From positions 17,563,246-17,627,245 of the forward strand of contig CM032119.1 of NCBI GenBank assembly GCA_018894105.1: a stretch of DNA of 64,000 nt, written 5' to 3'. A program made the translations under genes and the position numbers. Of the stretch, positions 34,051 through 46,689 are shown piece after piece. The stretch is from Jacaranda mimosifolia. Lineage: Eukaryota > Streptophyta > Magnoliopsida > Lamiales > Bignoniaceae. Position 1 is the first letter of the stretch. Every line of letters starts with the position of its first letter. Under the pieces are notes generated by a model that worked only from the letters and a program-made list of their open reading frames with translations, did no database searches and was not told where the DNA came from.

Positions 34051-35799
34051 TTTTTTTTTTTGGGTGCTTTTTTGATAATTTACCATTGAAATTACTATTT
34101 TGTTAATTAACTTTACCATATGCAAGCCAATTCTAGTGGAACATTATGGTAGAATTCTATTACATCAGTGACATGGGGTCTTTCTTTAAAGTATTATAGT
34201 CAAATCTTTCAATTATGTGGGCATAAAAGTCATCTCCTCAGCGTAGTCATATTAAACCACAAAACACAACAAACTCTTTTATTATATTTTTTAGTGCATA
34301 TCTTGAGATAATTCAAGTTAAAAAGATAGTTGTTTTATGAAGTGATGAAGATACCTTTAAAAAAGACCTGTGCCACTCCTATGATAGAATAGCGATGAAA
34401 CACTTTGTCCGAATTGGTTCGTATATGATAAAGTAAAAGAAAATATAGTTTAGATGATAAAGTATTACAAAAATTTTAATTAATAAAACACAAAAATACG
34501 TATAGTTGAAATGACAAAATACTTTTACCCTTTTTGTTATATCCAATGTTCTCTGAATTTAATCCGTACTTTTCCATGAAAAGGCGATCATGCATACATA
34601 CATACATATATAATCAATAGCCTTATTCTAATTTTGACTGTACCAATTGCTTTTGGATCAAACCATTTAGGTTTGCCCACCTCCATGTGTTTGGAATGAT
34701 TTCAAATCATTAAAATCTATTAGTCCCAAATTTGGTTAAGGTTAGAAATCCATACTTTTCAAGACATAAAAAAATATTTGATTAGAAGAAGAAAAGATTT
34801 TGAATAACTCTATGATTGGTAAGTTTTTAAATTCATTAGATAGTAGTAACGTAATAATAACAAAAAATACAAATAAAAAAGACGATGCCAACATAGATGA
34901 TGATGAAGAAGACAAGACAAAATAATATCAATAATAATAACAACCATGAAAACTACAGCTACATAAACAATACCAACAATAGCAGTACTGGATCAATATC
35001 AGACCTAACTTGGTTTGTCATGCAAGGCAACAAAAAAAAAAAGTCCTTAATTTACTTGGTTTGTCTGGGAAAAAAAAATCTGCTGGAACCCACCCTTTTG
35101 TAATATCTAAATTTTCCAGCATTTATATATACTCATTTCACTACGCCTGACTTGCACTAATTATTTTGCCTCAATGTATTTGACTCCATAAAAAAGAAAA
35201 AGTGCAGAAAATCAGAAGATGATTAAGAAAAGAAAATTCAGTGCATATTAATGTTTCTGGTCCACCACCATGCATATATCATAGTTCGGCTGCCAATCAA
35301 GATGTCACCTTTTTGCCCTATAAGAAAAGAGAGACATGCTAACATTTATAGTAATAGTTTGTAAATCAATTAATTCATTTCCATTGATGAAAGAGTTTGG
35401 CTTGTATTTTCATCAAATTATAAAATGTTCTTCCATCAAACAATTGCCATATGGCTCCAATTACCTAACTATTGCAACAGAGAACTCTTATGATTACATT
35501 ATAATTGATACTTTATATATGTCTATAAATGTGTTTACATTTTACTTTTTATATATATAATAAATATCAATTTAAAAATACTTAATATATTTTTAAATTA
35601 ATATATAATTTTTTTATGAATTAAATAACTTATAGTTTTTCAAATATTAAGTAAAGTGATATATATTTATTTATATTTTTATATTAAATAAATAAGTTGT
35701 GTCCTAAGTACTATATGTCATAGGACAAATGTATACTATACACTATTATATCACTACATGTTAATACCTATTAATATCGTGAATAAGAACTCCAATTAT
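34051..35799. other. AT-rich intergenic sequence
   Basis: Poly(A/T) runs, a CATA repeat near 34595 and an AAT-rich block at 34917-34990 are present. I see no gene or clear element. Confidence 0.6.
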
Positions 35800-36363
35800 A
35801 TTTAATCAGATATATATAGTTTTTGTATAAAATCTACACTATTATATACAGCTCAATGATATGAGAGCCACAATTATACAATTTTTATTCTAATTGTGCA
35901 ATTTTGATCAAATGACAAATTCTTAGAATTTTGAATATTTTAATTTAATTAAAAAAAAATCATTAGTTGTTGGTTATTATCTTTAACCAATATGATTGTA
36001 TCTTACCACAAATTTTTTTCATCCGAAATTCAAAATATATTTAATAATATCTCATAATCTTTATTAAAGAGCTAGAAGTTTGAGAAATGAAAAACTACAA
36101 ATTAACTAATATGTGAGAGCTCAATTTATCAAAATTTTTAAAAGTTAATTATTTTTACAATAATATTTTTTTGATATGTAAAATATTTTTAGATAAAACT
36201 ATATATATAGAATATAATAAATAATTTAATCTTAATAATATTTCAAATATAAAAAGTTACTTCTTGCAACAACTATAAACTCTGAAATTTATTTTTATAT
36301 TATTAATTTAAATCATTTTAGTTTTTTAGAAATATAATAGAGAACTCATTTTCAATTATTTGA
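35800..36363 (-). mobile_element. Helitron-like copy 3 (truncated)
   Basis: This is homologous to the 5' half of the two copies to its right, starting TCAAATAATTGAAAATGAG on the minus strand at 36363. The 3' half is missing and replaced by unrelated AT-rich sequence to the left of about 35800. Confidence 0.55.
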
Positions 36364-36365
36364 AA

Positions 36366-37306
36366 CTAGCATGTGTCCGGTACGTTACATCGAAAAGAAT
36401 TTTAATATTGAAATAATTTATTTTATAATAATATTTATTTTATTTCATGTGATTAAAAACGAATCGTAATTATTTTTAGTATTTAAAGAAACAAAATCTA
36501 TTATTAATTAAATAAAATAATATGAATATTTCAATTTAAAGATATTATGTTTGAAGATAATTTCTACTTAAATAAGTGTGGAATATGAAGAATTGATAAC
36601 TCTAAGTTTATAAATTATACCAAAAAGAAAAAAATTAAAATGATAAAATTAAAAAAAAAATGAAAGGATTAAGAAAATAAAAGTAGAGCAGAATATTTAA
36701 CTAAATACGCTTTTTAAATTAGATATCTATATATATATATATATTTGTACATACATATTTTGATGTGATAAGTAAGCAAATCTATAGTATTATATCTATT
36801 ACAACAGCGTGGGATCCACAATTATATAATTTTGATTCTAATTATATAATTTTTACCAAATGGCAAATTCTTAAAATTTTCAGGATTTTAATTCAATTAA
36901 AAATTTAATACTGTTGATTATCATTTCTAACTGATATGATTGTATCTTATCTCTAATTTTCTTTCATTCAAAATTTAAAATATATTTAATAATAATTCAT
37001 AATCTTTATTAAAAAGCTAGAAGTTAGAGAAATGAATAATTATAAATTAACTGATATGTAAGAACTCAATTTATTAAAAAAAAATTAAATTTATTTATTT
37101 GTACAATAATATTTTTTCGATATCTAAAATATTTTTATATAAAACTATATATATAGAATATAATAAATAATTTAATCTGAATAATATTTCAAATATAAGT
37201 TACTTCTTGCAACAACTATAAACTCTAAAATTTATTTTTATATTATTAATTTAAACCATTTTAGGTTTATAGAAATATAATAGAAAACTCATTTTCAATT
37301 ATTTGA
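36366..37306 (-). mobile_element. Helitron-like copy 2 (about 941 bp)
   Basis: On the minus strand it starts TCAAATAATTG at 37306 and ends CTAG at 36366 followed by T, with a decayed hairpin (CGATGTAACGTACCGG) a few bases before the end. TC start, CTRR end, subterminal hairpin and no terminal inverted repeats fit a non-autonomous Helitron. Coding capacity is nil. Confidence 0.65.
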
Positions 37307-37308
37307 AA

Positions 37309-38243
37309 CTAGCACGTGTCCAGCGCGATACATCGAAAAGAATTTTAATATTGAATAATTTATTTTATAATAAAATTTATTTTACTTCATGTGATTAAAA
37401 ACAAATTGTAATTATTTTTAGTATTTAAAGAAAAAAAATCTATTACTAATTAAATAAAATAATATGAATATTTCAATTTAAAGATATTATGCTTGAAGAT
37501 AATTTGTACTAAAATAAGTGTGGAATATGAAGAATTGCTAACTCTAAGTTTATAAATTATACCAAAAAAAAGAAATTAAAGTGATAAAATTAAAAAAAAT
37601 AAATGAAAGGATTAAGAAAATAAAAGTAGAGCAGAATATTTAACTAAATACGCTTTTTAAATTATATATATATATATATATATTTGTACATACATATTTT
37701 GATATGATAAGTAAGCAAATCTATAGTATTATATCTATTACAATAGCGTGGGACCCACAATTATATAATTTTGATTCTAATTGTACAGTTTTTACCAAAT
37801 GGCAAATTCTTAAAATTTTGAGGATTTTAATTCAATTAAAAAATTTATATTGTTGATTATTATTTCTAACTGATATGATTGCATCTTATCTCTAATTTTC
37901 TTTCATTCGAAATTTAAAATATATTTAATAATATTTCATAATCTTTATTAAAAAGCTAGAAGTTAGAGAAATAAATAATTATAAATTAACTGATATGTAA
38001 GAACTCAATTTATCAAAAAAATTTAAATTTATTTGGACAATAATATTTTTAGATATGTAAACTATTTTTAGCTAAAAATATATATATAGAATATAACAAA
38101 TAATTTAATCTGAAGAATATTTCAAATATAAAAAAGTTACTTCCTACCACAACTATAAACTCTGAACTTTAATTTTATATTATTAATTTAAATTATTTTA
38201 GTTTTTTAGCAATATAATAGAGATCTCATTTTCAATTATTTGA
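37309..38243 (-). mobile_element. Helitron-like copy 1 (about 935 bp)
   Basis: It has the same start and end as copy 2 (TCAAATAATTG at 38243 and CTAG at 37309, then T), with CGATGTATCG before the end. It is joined head to tail with copy 2 with only 2 bp between them. The bodies share long runs such as those around TAGAGCAGAATATTTAACTA. Confidence 0.65.
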
Positions 38244-38929
38244 AATAAGTTATTTTATATGGGATGTAATATAGTTGACATAATTGAATTTTTTTAAAAG
38301 TTTGATAAATGACCACTTAAATAGAAAATAATATCAATTTTTATATTTTTCAACATATTTAGTTAAATAATTTTATAATTATATCACCTACTTTATTTTA
38401 ATATTTTTACTTTTAATAATTCATAAAAAATATTTTCACATTGATTAATGATGTCAGATCAAAAAAGTTTGATTGAAATAAGTATCCATTTAATTATTTG
38501 TATATATTTATATATTTATAAAAGAAACTTATATATGAGAGAGTGATATTTTATCTTGAATTGAATATAAAAAATTTATTTATTATTTTATTCATGTAAA
38601 CAATATATTTTATTTGAAATTTTTAAAAACAATAAGATAACTACATTTATAAATAAATATAAATAAAATTTCCTTATCATAGTTATATCGAATATTAAGA
38701 GATATTTTAATTTATAAAAATTGCGTGTTACAATCTACGTACTGGATTAGTTATTATTAAATAATAACCTAATGTAAATTATTTTAAAAAATAAAGTATA
38801 AAGAGGTTTACATGTTTACTCTAGCAAAAAATACTTAACATTTAAAAATCTCAAATATCATGAAAATTGTAACTGTAAATTTCACATCATTTGGAAATCA
38901 TATAAAAAAACCTTATATTTTAAAAAAAT

Positions 38930-39311
38930 TATTTGCTTACTTATCATGTCAAAATATGCATGGATAAATATACATTTAATTTAAAAAGCGTATCTAGTTA
39001 AATATTCTGCTCTACTTTTATTTTCTTAAAATTTTCATTTATTTTTTTAAATTCGATCATTTTAAATTTTTTTGTATAATTTATAAAATTATAGTTAACA
39101 ATTCTTGATATTCCATAACTTATTTAAGTATAAATTATCTTCAAACATAATATTTTTAAATTGAAATATTCATATTATTTTATTTAATTAGTAATAGAAT
39201 TTGTTTATTTAAATACTAAAAGTAATTACGATTCATTTTTAATCACATGAAGTAAAATAAATTATTTCAATATTAAATATTCTTTGGTGCATCGCACCAG
39301 GCATATGCTAG
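38930..39311 (+). mobile_element. Opposed Helitron-like 3' end with intact hairpin
   Basis: This is the inverted counterpart of the 3' parts of copies 1 and 2. It ends TGGTGCATCGCACCA (hairpin 39285-39299), then 8 nt, then CTAG at 39308-39311, then T. The hairpin is perfect (TGGTGC/GCACCA), unlike those of the tandem copies. The 5' end is not identified; the region 38244-38929 is AT-rich without a recognisable start. Confidence 0.7.
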
Positions 39312-40174
39312 TATAAATATATTATTAAATTATAATGTTTGCATTAAATATCTATATATATATATATAAACATCTAAGTAAAATTTATTGTAATTAAATT
39401 AATACTTTAAAATAATAATTGTTACATAAATATCATTTTAGTCATTTAATTGATTTCTTTACATTTTTTATGATTTATTACTACTTACCAAACATATGAA
39501 TGGAATGAATAAAAGAATCCTGATTTAATCTTATTCTTTTGAGATACCTATATACAAGAAATTATAGTGTAATATTATTTATTTCTCATCTTGACTCTAT
39601 TCTTAAATTCATTCATTTCCCACTTGAATCATTCATGCATATCATCACTTGCCCACTTATAATTATATATACATCCGCAATCCTAGTGTCACTACAAGGA
39701 AAAAAAATAGCAATAAAATAGGAGTGACAATTTACAATTTATTATCCATTATATTTATATATATATATTCGGTGACAAAAAAATTTATTTGCCATCTTAA
39801 TGATTTTTACAATTTAATAGTGATAAGAATAGTATTTAAATTGTCTATATTGATAATTAATGACACACATTTATTGTGATAATAAAATTTTTATCACAAA
39901 TAACAATAACAATTTGTTGTTACCATAGATGCTATTGATTGTCAATAATAACAATTTAAAACATTAATTCTTGTAACTATTAAATTATTCTATAACAAAA
40001 TAAAAACTATTATTACTTGAAAAATATCAACAGTGACAAAATAAAAATTAGTATTATTTAATATATATTATTAGTGATATTTTTTGCATTGTCATTTACA
40101 TTTTTGTTATTAGTATTAAATAGTTTGTAATGTGTAATTGACTGGACTTGATCTCTTGTGCATATAAAGATATA

Positions 40175-40215
<41 letters not shown>

Positions 40216-41087
40216 TTTAAAAAAAAGAAAAAAAGAAAAAACGTGCACACGCCTGTGTACGTGGTGGATAATCAAATATAATTGCGATATCTTCAATTTA
40301 TTCTTAAATTCATTCTTTTTTCACTTGAATTTATTTTTACATATCAATGGTCACAAATAATTTCATCCAACACACAATTAAATTGATTGCACTTTTCTTT
40401 TATTTTTATTTGTAAAAATAGTATGCACGCGTATTTACGTAGTGGAAAATCTAGCAACAATTGCAATACTGATCACCCTTCTCCCTCCTTGAACGCGTGG
40501 GGGCGCTGCGCACTGGATCTAAGTGAGATTATGCGGACCGACTCCTATTGAACAGCACGTATGGTTCTACTTCTAGCCTAGCTAGTATTTCTTGCAACGA
40601 AGAATTCTGGTGATTATAGTAATGCATATATATATATATATATATATTTTAGCAATAGAGACATTATAGTAATTTTGGAGACTATTTGAATAAAGGAGAA
40701 AATATAAGAAGGAAAATGATCGTATAACTCCAACAGACCAAGTTGGTTTAAATTGCAAAATTAATACAATATGTGCGGAACATGGTACTCCATCTATCAT
40801 TTTACATCCATAAGTATTTCACTTATAATTCTCCATCTTTGATAAATTTATCACTCTCATATTAATTCTAATTTATTTATTTTTAACATTCTCTCAAATC
40901 ATAAGATTAATTTAACCATCATTGGAGTTTAATTGTGAATTTTTTCCTCGCTCTTAAGGTAACTTAATCGATGTAAAATTTACTTGGAATTTTTTTATAA
41001 TTTATTCATATTGCAGATCAAATCTTTTCTACATTTATCAACTATTGTCGACATGAATTGACAATTCCTGATTTAAATATTCGTACA

Positions 41088-41122
<35 letters not shown>

Positions 41123-41725
41123 TGGTATATAGAAAGGGTGTGCTTAATCAAACTATGAAATGCACACAGTTGTAAGATAGAGACTAGCATGAAAAGCAGG
41201 TAGGATGAATGAATAAAAGTCACCGCCTATTGATTTGATTAAACACAAACACACGCACAAATTTATATTTATACACGTCTTTCTTTCGTGACATCAAATT
41301 AAACACACTGCCAAAAAAAAGAATTGGGCATTACGACTTACCCCTCCGGCCCCCACTCCCACCCAACCTAAACCCAATTTATAAATTAATAATCACCTTT
41401 TGAGGACTACAACAAACTTATTGGAAAATTAGCTAAACAAGTGTGATAAATAATACTTAATAAGTCGCAGCTGTAATGTTGTATGGTCATAGGTAGGACG
41501 GTAGATCTGTATAGGTGAGTGCACCACGCAAGACACAATTTGAACGCAAGTTGGATAGTCCACGTCCTATTTATTAAAATCGTTTTATGGCTCAGATTTT
41601 TATTTATAAATAAAATTAAAATCGTGATGTCATGTTATTTGTTTAAGATTTAATCAATCAATTATAAATTGAGATGATCTCATATCAATTCACACTAAAT
41701 TGACTTAAGAGGCTCAAGCCCATGT
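39312..41725. other. AT-rich intergenic sequence with a CACTA end and microsatellites
   Basis: CACTACAAGGAAAAAA at 39690, followed by repeated GTGACAA / ATTGTCA motifs to about 40140, looks like one end of a CACTA element. The other end is not found. (TC)n(TA)n lies at about 40175-40215, (TA)n at 40624-40648 and 41092-41119. A TCTTAAATTCATTC motif recurs at 39600 and 40303. No gene is seen. Confidence 0.5.
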
Positions 41726-41733
41726 ATTGTCTA

Positions 41734-43001
41734 TACGGGTTGCAATTTTCAACATGACACAATAATTTGACACGAAAAAATTGAGTTTAGGTCGATTTAT
41801 TTTGGGTTTGGGTTCAATAAGGTCGACACGAATAGAACTCCAAGAAAATGGGTTGGGTGAGGTTGAATTTCAAATTACACAAACAACTCGAAATTTGATT
41901 TTGGGTCACACGACAACCCGAACCCACGTAAACCAACTCAACCCAACTTGAATTAAACAAATAGAATTTAAATTTTTTAGGAGTAAAAATATAAAATAAC
42001 AAAATAAAACTTGAAAATTTGAACTTTAGCAATATCAAAATTGCTACTTTGGTATTTTTCAATCTTATTTATTTTCGCAAATATATAGGATGGATGACTA
42101 TAATTTTATACTCTTTCTAATAATTATTTTTTTGTATCCAAGCGGACATAAAAGTTATTATGTAAAGAGTTGATAAAATATTGCTTTAACTACTATATTG
42201 TCCTACAAATTTTTCTTAGGTCTTTTGCAATGCAATATTTTGTATATATAAATAGATCATAGGAAATTTTTTTATTGAGAGGTTATAAAAAATTCAAAAG
42301 ACTCAAGCAAGTTTTTATGATTAATTATGTGTCCAATTAAAATACCTGTTTATTTATTTGTTTGATGATATATTTTTATTGATTTTTGTGTGCTACTTAA
42401 TTGAATCAATACAAAGTAAAGCAATAATATCATTTTAAGAAGTTAAAAAAGACAATTTGATTGACATAAAAGATACAAAAAGTAAAGAGAGTGGATGAAT
42501 AAAACTTGAAAAAGTATGCGATTTTTAAAAATAAGTTACTTTGTAATTTCAATATTTTTATGATGCTGATAGATACTACAAAATGAGAGAAACAAAAAAG
42601 TCCTAAAATCAATATATTATATGGTTTAGTTAAAAAATTTTTAGAAAGCTGCATGAATTTATGATGAGAATTTCGTACTCCTATTTTAATTTATTAATAA
42701 TTAAGAATAGATAAAATTAAAAAATAAAAATGCTAAAAAAATTTTAAAATTAAAACAAATGTTTGAAATAATTATTTTAAATCAGATTGACAGGTTGGAT
42801 TGGACAGATTTGAGTTGGCGAGTTGACCTAATAAAGATTAGGTCGATCCAAATCTGACTTGACACGATTCAAGTTGGATTAGGGTTGAACATTTTCAGGT
42901 TGTCATCAGATTTGGTTGGATTAGGGTTGATGAAATTAATGTTATATACCCAACTTCAACCTAACCCGAACCCATCCGACCCACCCAAATTGCCATCCTT
43001 A
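41734..43001. mobile_element. hAT-like element (1268 bp)
   Basis: The ends TACGGGTTGCAATTT and (inverted) TAAGGATGGCAATTT form terminal repeats. The flanks are ATTGTCTA (41726-41733) and ATTGCCTA (43002-43009), an 8-bp duplication with one mismatch. Subterminal motifs of the CAACCCGAACCC / GGGTTCGGGT kind are typical of plant hAT relatives. No transposase is seen. Confidence 0.75.
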
Positions 43002-43117
43002 ATTGCCTAGTTAATATAATTTCAACTTCAAATTCGGCCTATGCAAATTAAAATTTCATTTTCTCAAAACCATGTTTCTTTTAACAAGTTTTGGACTTAT
43101 CTCAAAATAATTTATAC

Positions 43118-43805
43118 AAGGTTGTCAATGGGTTGGATTTGGATTGGATCAGTTGTATCCGAATTCGAATTTGATTATCAAAATTCATATCTACATCAGA
43201 TCCGATATCCTATAGGATCTTTCTTAGTCAATACCATATTCGAATCCGATGGATATCCAAAATCCAACTCAATTTCATAATTTTTCTTTTTCCTTTTGGA
43301 TTGTATAAAAACATTATATTTATAAAATAAATTTACGTCATATTCCAATTTTTAATAATTTTTTATCATATATTAATTCAAAAGTTAAATATTTGAATGC
43401 AAAACCCCTATGTCACACTATATTAATATATAGATGAACTATTATACACTATTATATTTGATATTTTATGAATATCGTTCTTATTTTTGAGGCTAAAGAC
43501 TCAATATTAATAGTATTATAAAAATATTAATAGATACTAGGTCAATATAATAAATAGATTTTATTTTAAAATCTTTATTAATATTATATAAAAGAGTATT
43601 AATTAAATAAAAAATTTATTAAAGTTCATATTCATATCTTCAATGGATTAGATTGCTTAATTCCACATTTGATCCATTTATTTCAAATTACGGATATTTA
43701 TAATTGGATTTAATCCATCAAATATTTTAATTGAATAAAAATTCTAAAATTCGAATTGAATTCATACTAAATTCGAATTAAAATTCGATCCATTGATAAC
43801 CCTAA
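43118..43805. mobile_element. hAT-like element (688 bp)
   Basis: The ends AAGGTTGTCAATGG and (inverted) TTAGGGTTATCAATGG are similar. The flanks are ATTTATAC (43110-43117) and ATTTATAT (43806-43813), 7 of 8 matching. The interior has GTATCCGAATTCGAAT-like motifs related to those in 30724-31499. It sits only about 110 bp from the hAT-like element at 41734-43001. Confidence 0.65.
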
Positions 43806-43813
43806 ATTTATAT

Positions 43814-46679
43814 ATAGCAAAATTTTATTAAAAAAGAAAGATAAAAATGGAAATTAAGTAAGTCTTAAGAAGCCAATCTTGTAGACCATATGTATGTGAA
43901 GATTTTTTTTCCAACAAAAATATATGCATGATAGCTTGTATAATAGTTGATATATATATTTAAGTATAATACAAGTTTAATTTCAAAAATCAACTCTACC
44001 ATTGTATATACAAATTATAATTAAGTATAATATAAGTTTTATTTCAATACTAACTTGATTGTGTATTATATTTTAACCGACCATATCCTAACTACATATT
44101 TTAATTTGAGGCTTATGAAATATTCAAGTTCAACTCATATATAATTGATTAAAGTAAGCTTAGACTTAATTCTCCTAAAATTTAATTTAATAAAAATAAA
44201 ATCAAATAAACAAGTTTGAAGCTTACTTTTCTCAAATAAAAGTTGTTCAATAAATAAAAAAGTATACCAAAATTAAGAAAACAATTTAAAAGGAAAACTA
44301 AATAAATAGGTGGAAATAGTAGCGTAGGATGTAATTAGATATGGTGATTGTGCTGGGAATGGGCTGAAGGCAAGTGCTATACGCTATAGCAAGTGGGTTA
44401 AGAGAAGTGGGGGACCATTGGAGCACTATACGTGGATGTAACGAGGTAACTGTTTGGCTGCTTGTTGCTATCCCATGCTACAAAATTAATTTTTTCTATT
44501 CTACCTCAAGAAAATTTATAAAGGAAGAGAAAAGAGTAGTCTACGATGCAATTTCGTTTGTACATACCTCATATGAGGGATGTATAAATATATTAAATGT
44601 AAACCGTTTGATTTAAAATATGAAATCATAATATTTCATTTTAATAATTAGTTGGCAACATAATAACTACATTTAACCTGCTACATGTACAACTGGTTGA
44701 TGGTTAATTCTGATTGTATGTAAATGTTTCATTGTACTACAAAAATGACTACCAATAGTAAAATTTTTATTATTAAAAACTTATTTAATTAAACCAAATT
44801 GAAAAATTGCCTTTTTATTTCCATAATTAAAGTATGTGTGCATTGTTAATCTCAAACTTATGGTATTGAACATTTGTAGTCCAAATTCTATAGCTTTTTA
44901 AACATATTTTATTCTCCATCCAATTTTCGATTAAAATTTTGACATAAATTATTACCTATCTATTGGAAAAAAATAAAATAAACTTTGATCCTTTTATAAA
45001 AAAAACTCACAAAATATGAAATATCAATTTAACCCTCACTAAAAAAATTAAAAATTAAATACCACAAATATCCTCCACAAAAATATATTTTAAAATAATA
45101 TATATATTTACACATATACACACATCTATATTATACATATAAATATATACACATATATAAATACATATAAATCCCATCCCTATTTTTAACTTGCTGAAAT
45201 TCCACTGCCATGGTCGGTGGCCAGATCTGACCACGTCGGGCGGCTGGCCATGGCCAACCCAACCATTAACATGGGGGGGGGGGGGGGAAGTAATGGGATG
45301 GGGGCTATGGCAGTTTGCAACTTGGGCAGGGGGCGGTTTGCAGCTTTATTTTTTTGGATGGGGGGCGGTAGGGGTGTGGAGGCGGGGAGGAAGAAGATGA
45401 AAGTGTTTTTTTTTTTTTTTTAAATTTAATTTATATAGTATTAGTATTAATCTAAAATAATTATTTTATTATTTATTTAAATGATTAAAATTATTAATTT
45501 GCTTATTTAAAATTACATTATGTTGTTAGGATGATAATTTTAGATTTTATATTTATTCTTAAATTTTTTTATTTTAGTTAATAAATAAACATAATTATAT
45601 TTAACTATATTATTTTAAATATTATTCATTATTTTAATATTATAAAATATATAATTCAAAATTATGAAGTTATGTTATCTAATACAATAATTTTTTTTTT
45701 GAAAAATATCTTTTAATTATTACTTTTAAATATTTACCAAGCATTCAATGTACTGAAAATGTAAACCAATAACTTATTGTACAATTAACAGTAACTTGTT
45801 GTAAAAAAGTATATGCTATTTAATTTAATGATACCTCATATGAGATAAATACAAGTATACCTCACTGTTGACATGCCCAAGAAAAGGAAAGGAAAAAAAA
45901 TAAAATAATTGGTGGTAATGAATATTGGGGGCGAGTCTCTGAATTAAATGGGTTTTTAATTATTTTTAAAATTTAGTATATATTTAGAAATTATACTATT
46001 TCAATTATTAATAAAAGGCAGAGTTGAGTCGAATTAAATTCGATCTTTTTTGTTCAAATTAATTTACTCAAGATATATTTTTCAGGGGTTTATAAGATAC
46101 TATTGCATGTAACGAGCAAAGCATTTTTAAGTGATGATTTTTTTCCACCCCCGAAAATTAGAGGAGATAATAATAAAGTGATGCTATGGGCAATGATATA
46201 AAGGGGTATAATTTGGGGAGAGAGAGAGAGAGTAGAAGATGGTATTATGACTTTTTGTGGCGATGAAATGATGAAGGTGGTGGGAGGCAGGCAAGAATTT
46301 TAGTTTGAGATTTGAATACATAGAGATAGAGGCTGTACCAATCTCCTGATTGGAATTTTTATTGGCAATGAGTACCAACTTGAAAATCTAAAAGAGGTAA
46401 TTGGTGACGCAATTGGGCTGCCAGACACAGAATCAACAACTGTCTTTCTATACTTGTCGCCTGTCGGCCTATTTTTGTTGTAAACAAATTAATTCCTCAT
46501 CATTGTTGAGGAATTGATTTTTGATCAATTGAAAAATAATGTGTAAAAAAATATGTTAGCTATTAATTTAATATTTTTTTAGTTGTCTTAAAATTTATTA
46601 AATTTAATTTCAAAAGATAAATAATTAATTTTAATCAATATCTTAGTATTTATTTTGTATGCAAATCAAATATCAATAA
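43814..46679. other. AT-rich intergenic sequence with one GC-rich island
   Basis: Mostly featureless. 45200-45400 is strikingly G-rich, with a run of 15 G at 45273-45287 and a T-run at about 45406-45421. Open stretches across it are low-complexity. (GA)n lies at about 46217-46232. Confidence 0.6.
45273..45287 (+). repeat. Run of 15 guanines
   Basis: An uninterrupted G homopolymer sits inside a G-rich island, a strong candidate for G-quadruplex formation. Its length should be treated as uncertain because such runs are often miscounted in assemblies. Confidence 0.8.
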
Positions 46680-46689
46680 TTATCAAGGT

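Noticed and set aside
45191..45423. Two overlapping G/W-rich open stretches
   Set aside because: Low-complexity translation of a G-rich island with a homopolymer.
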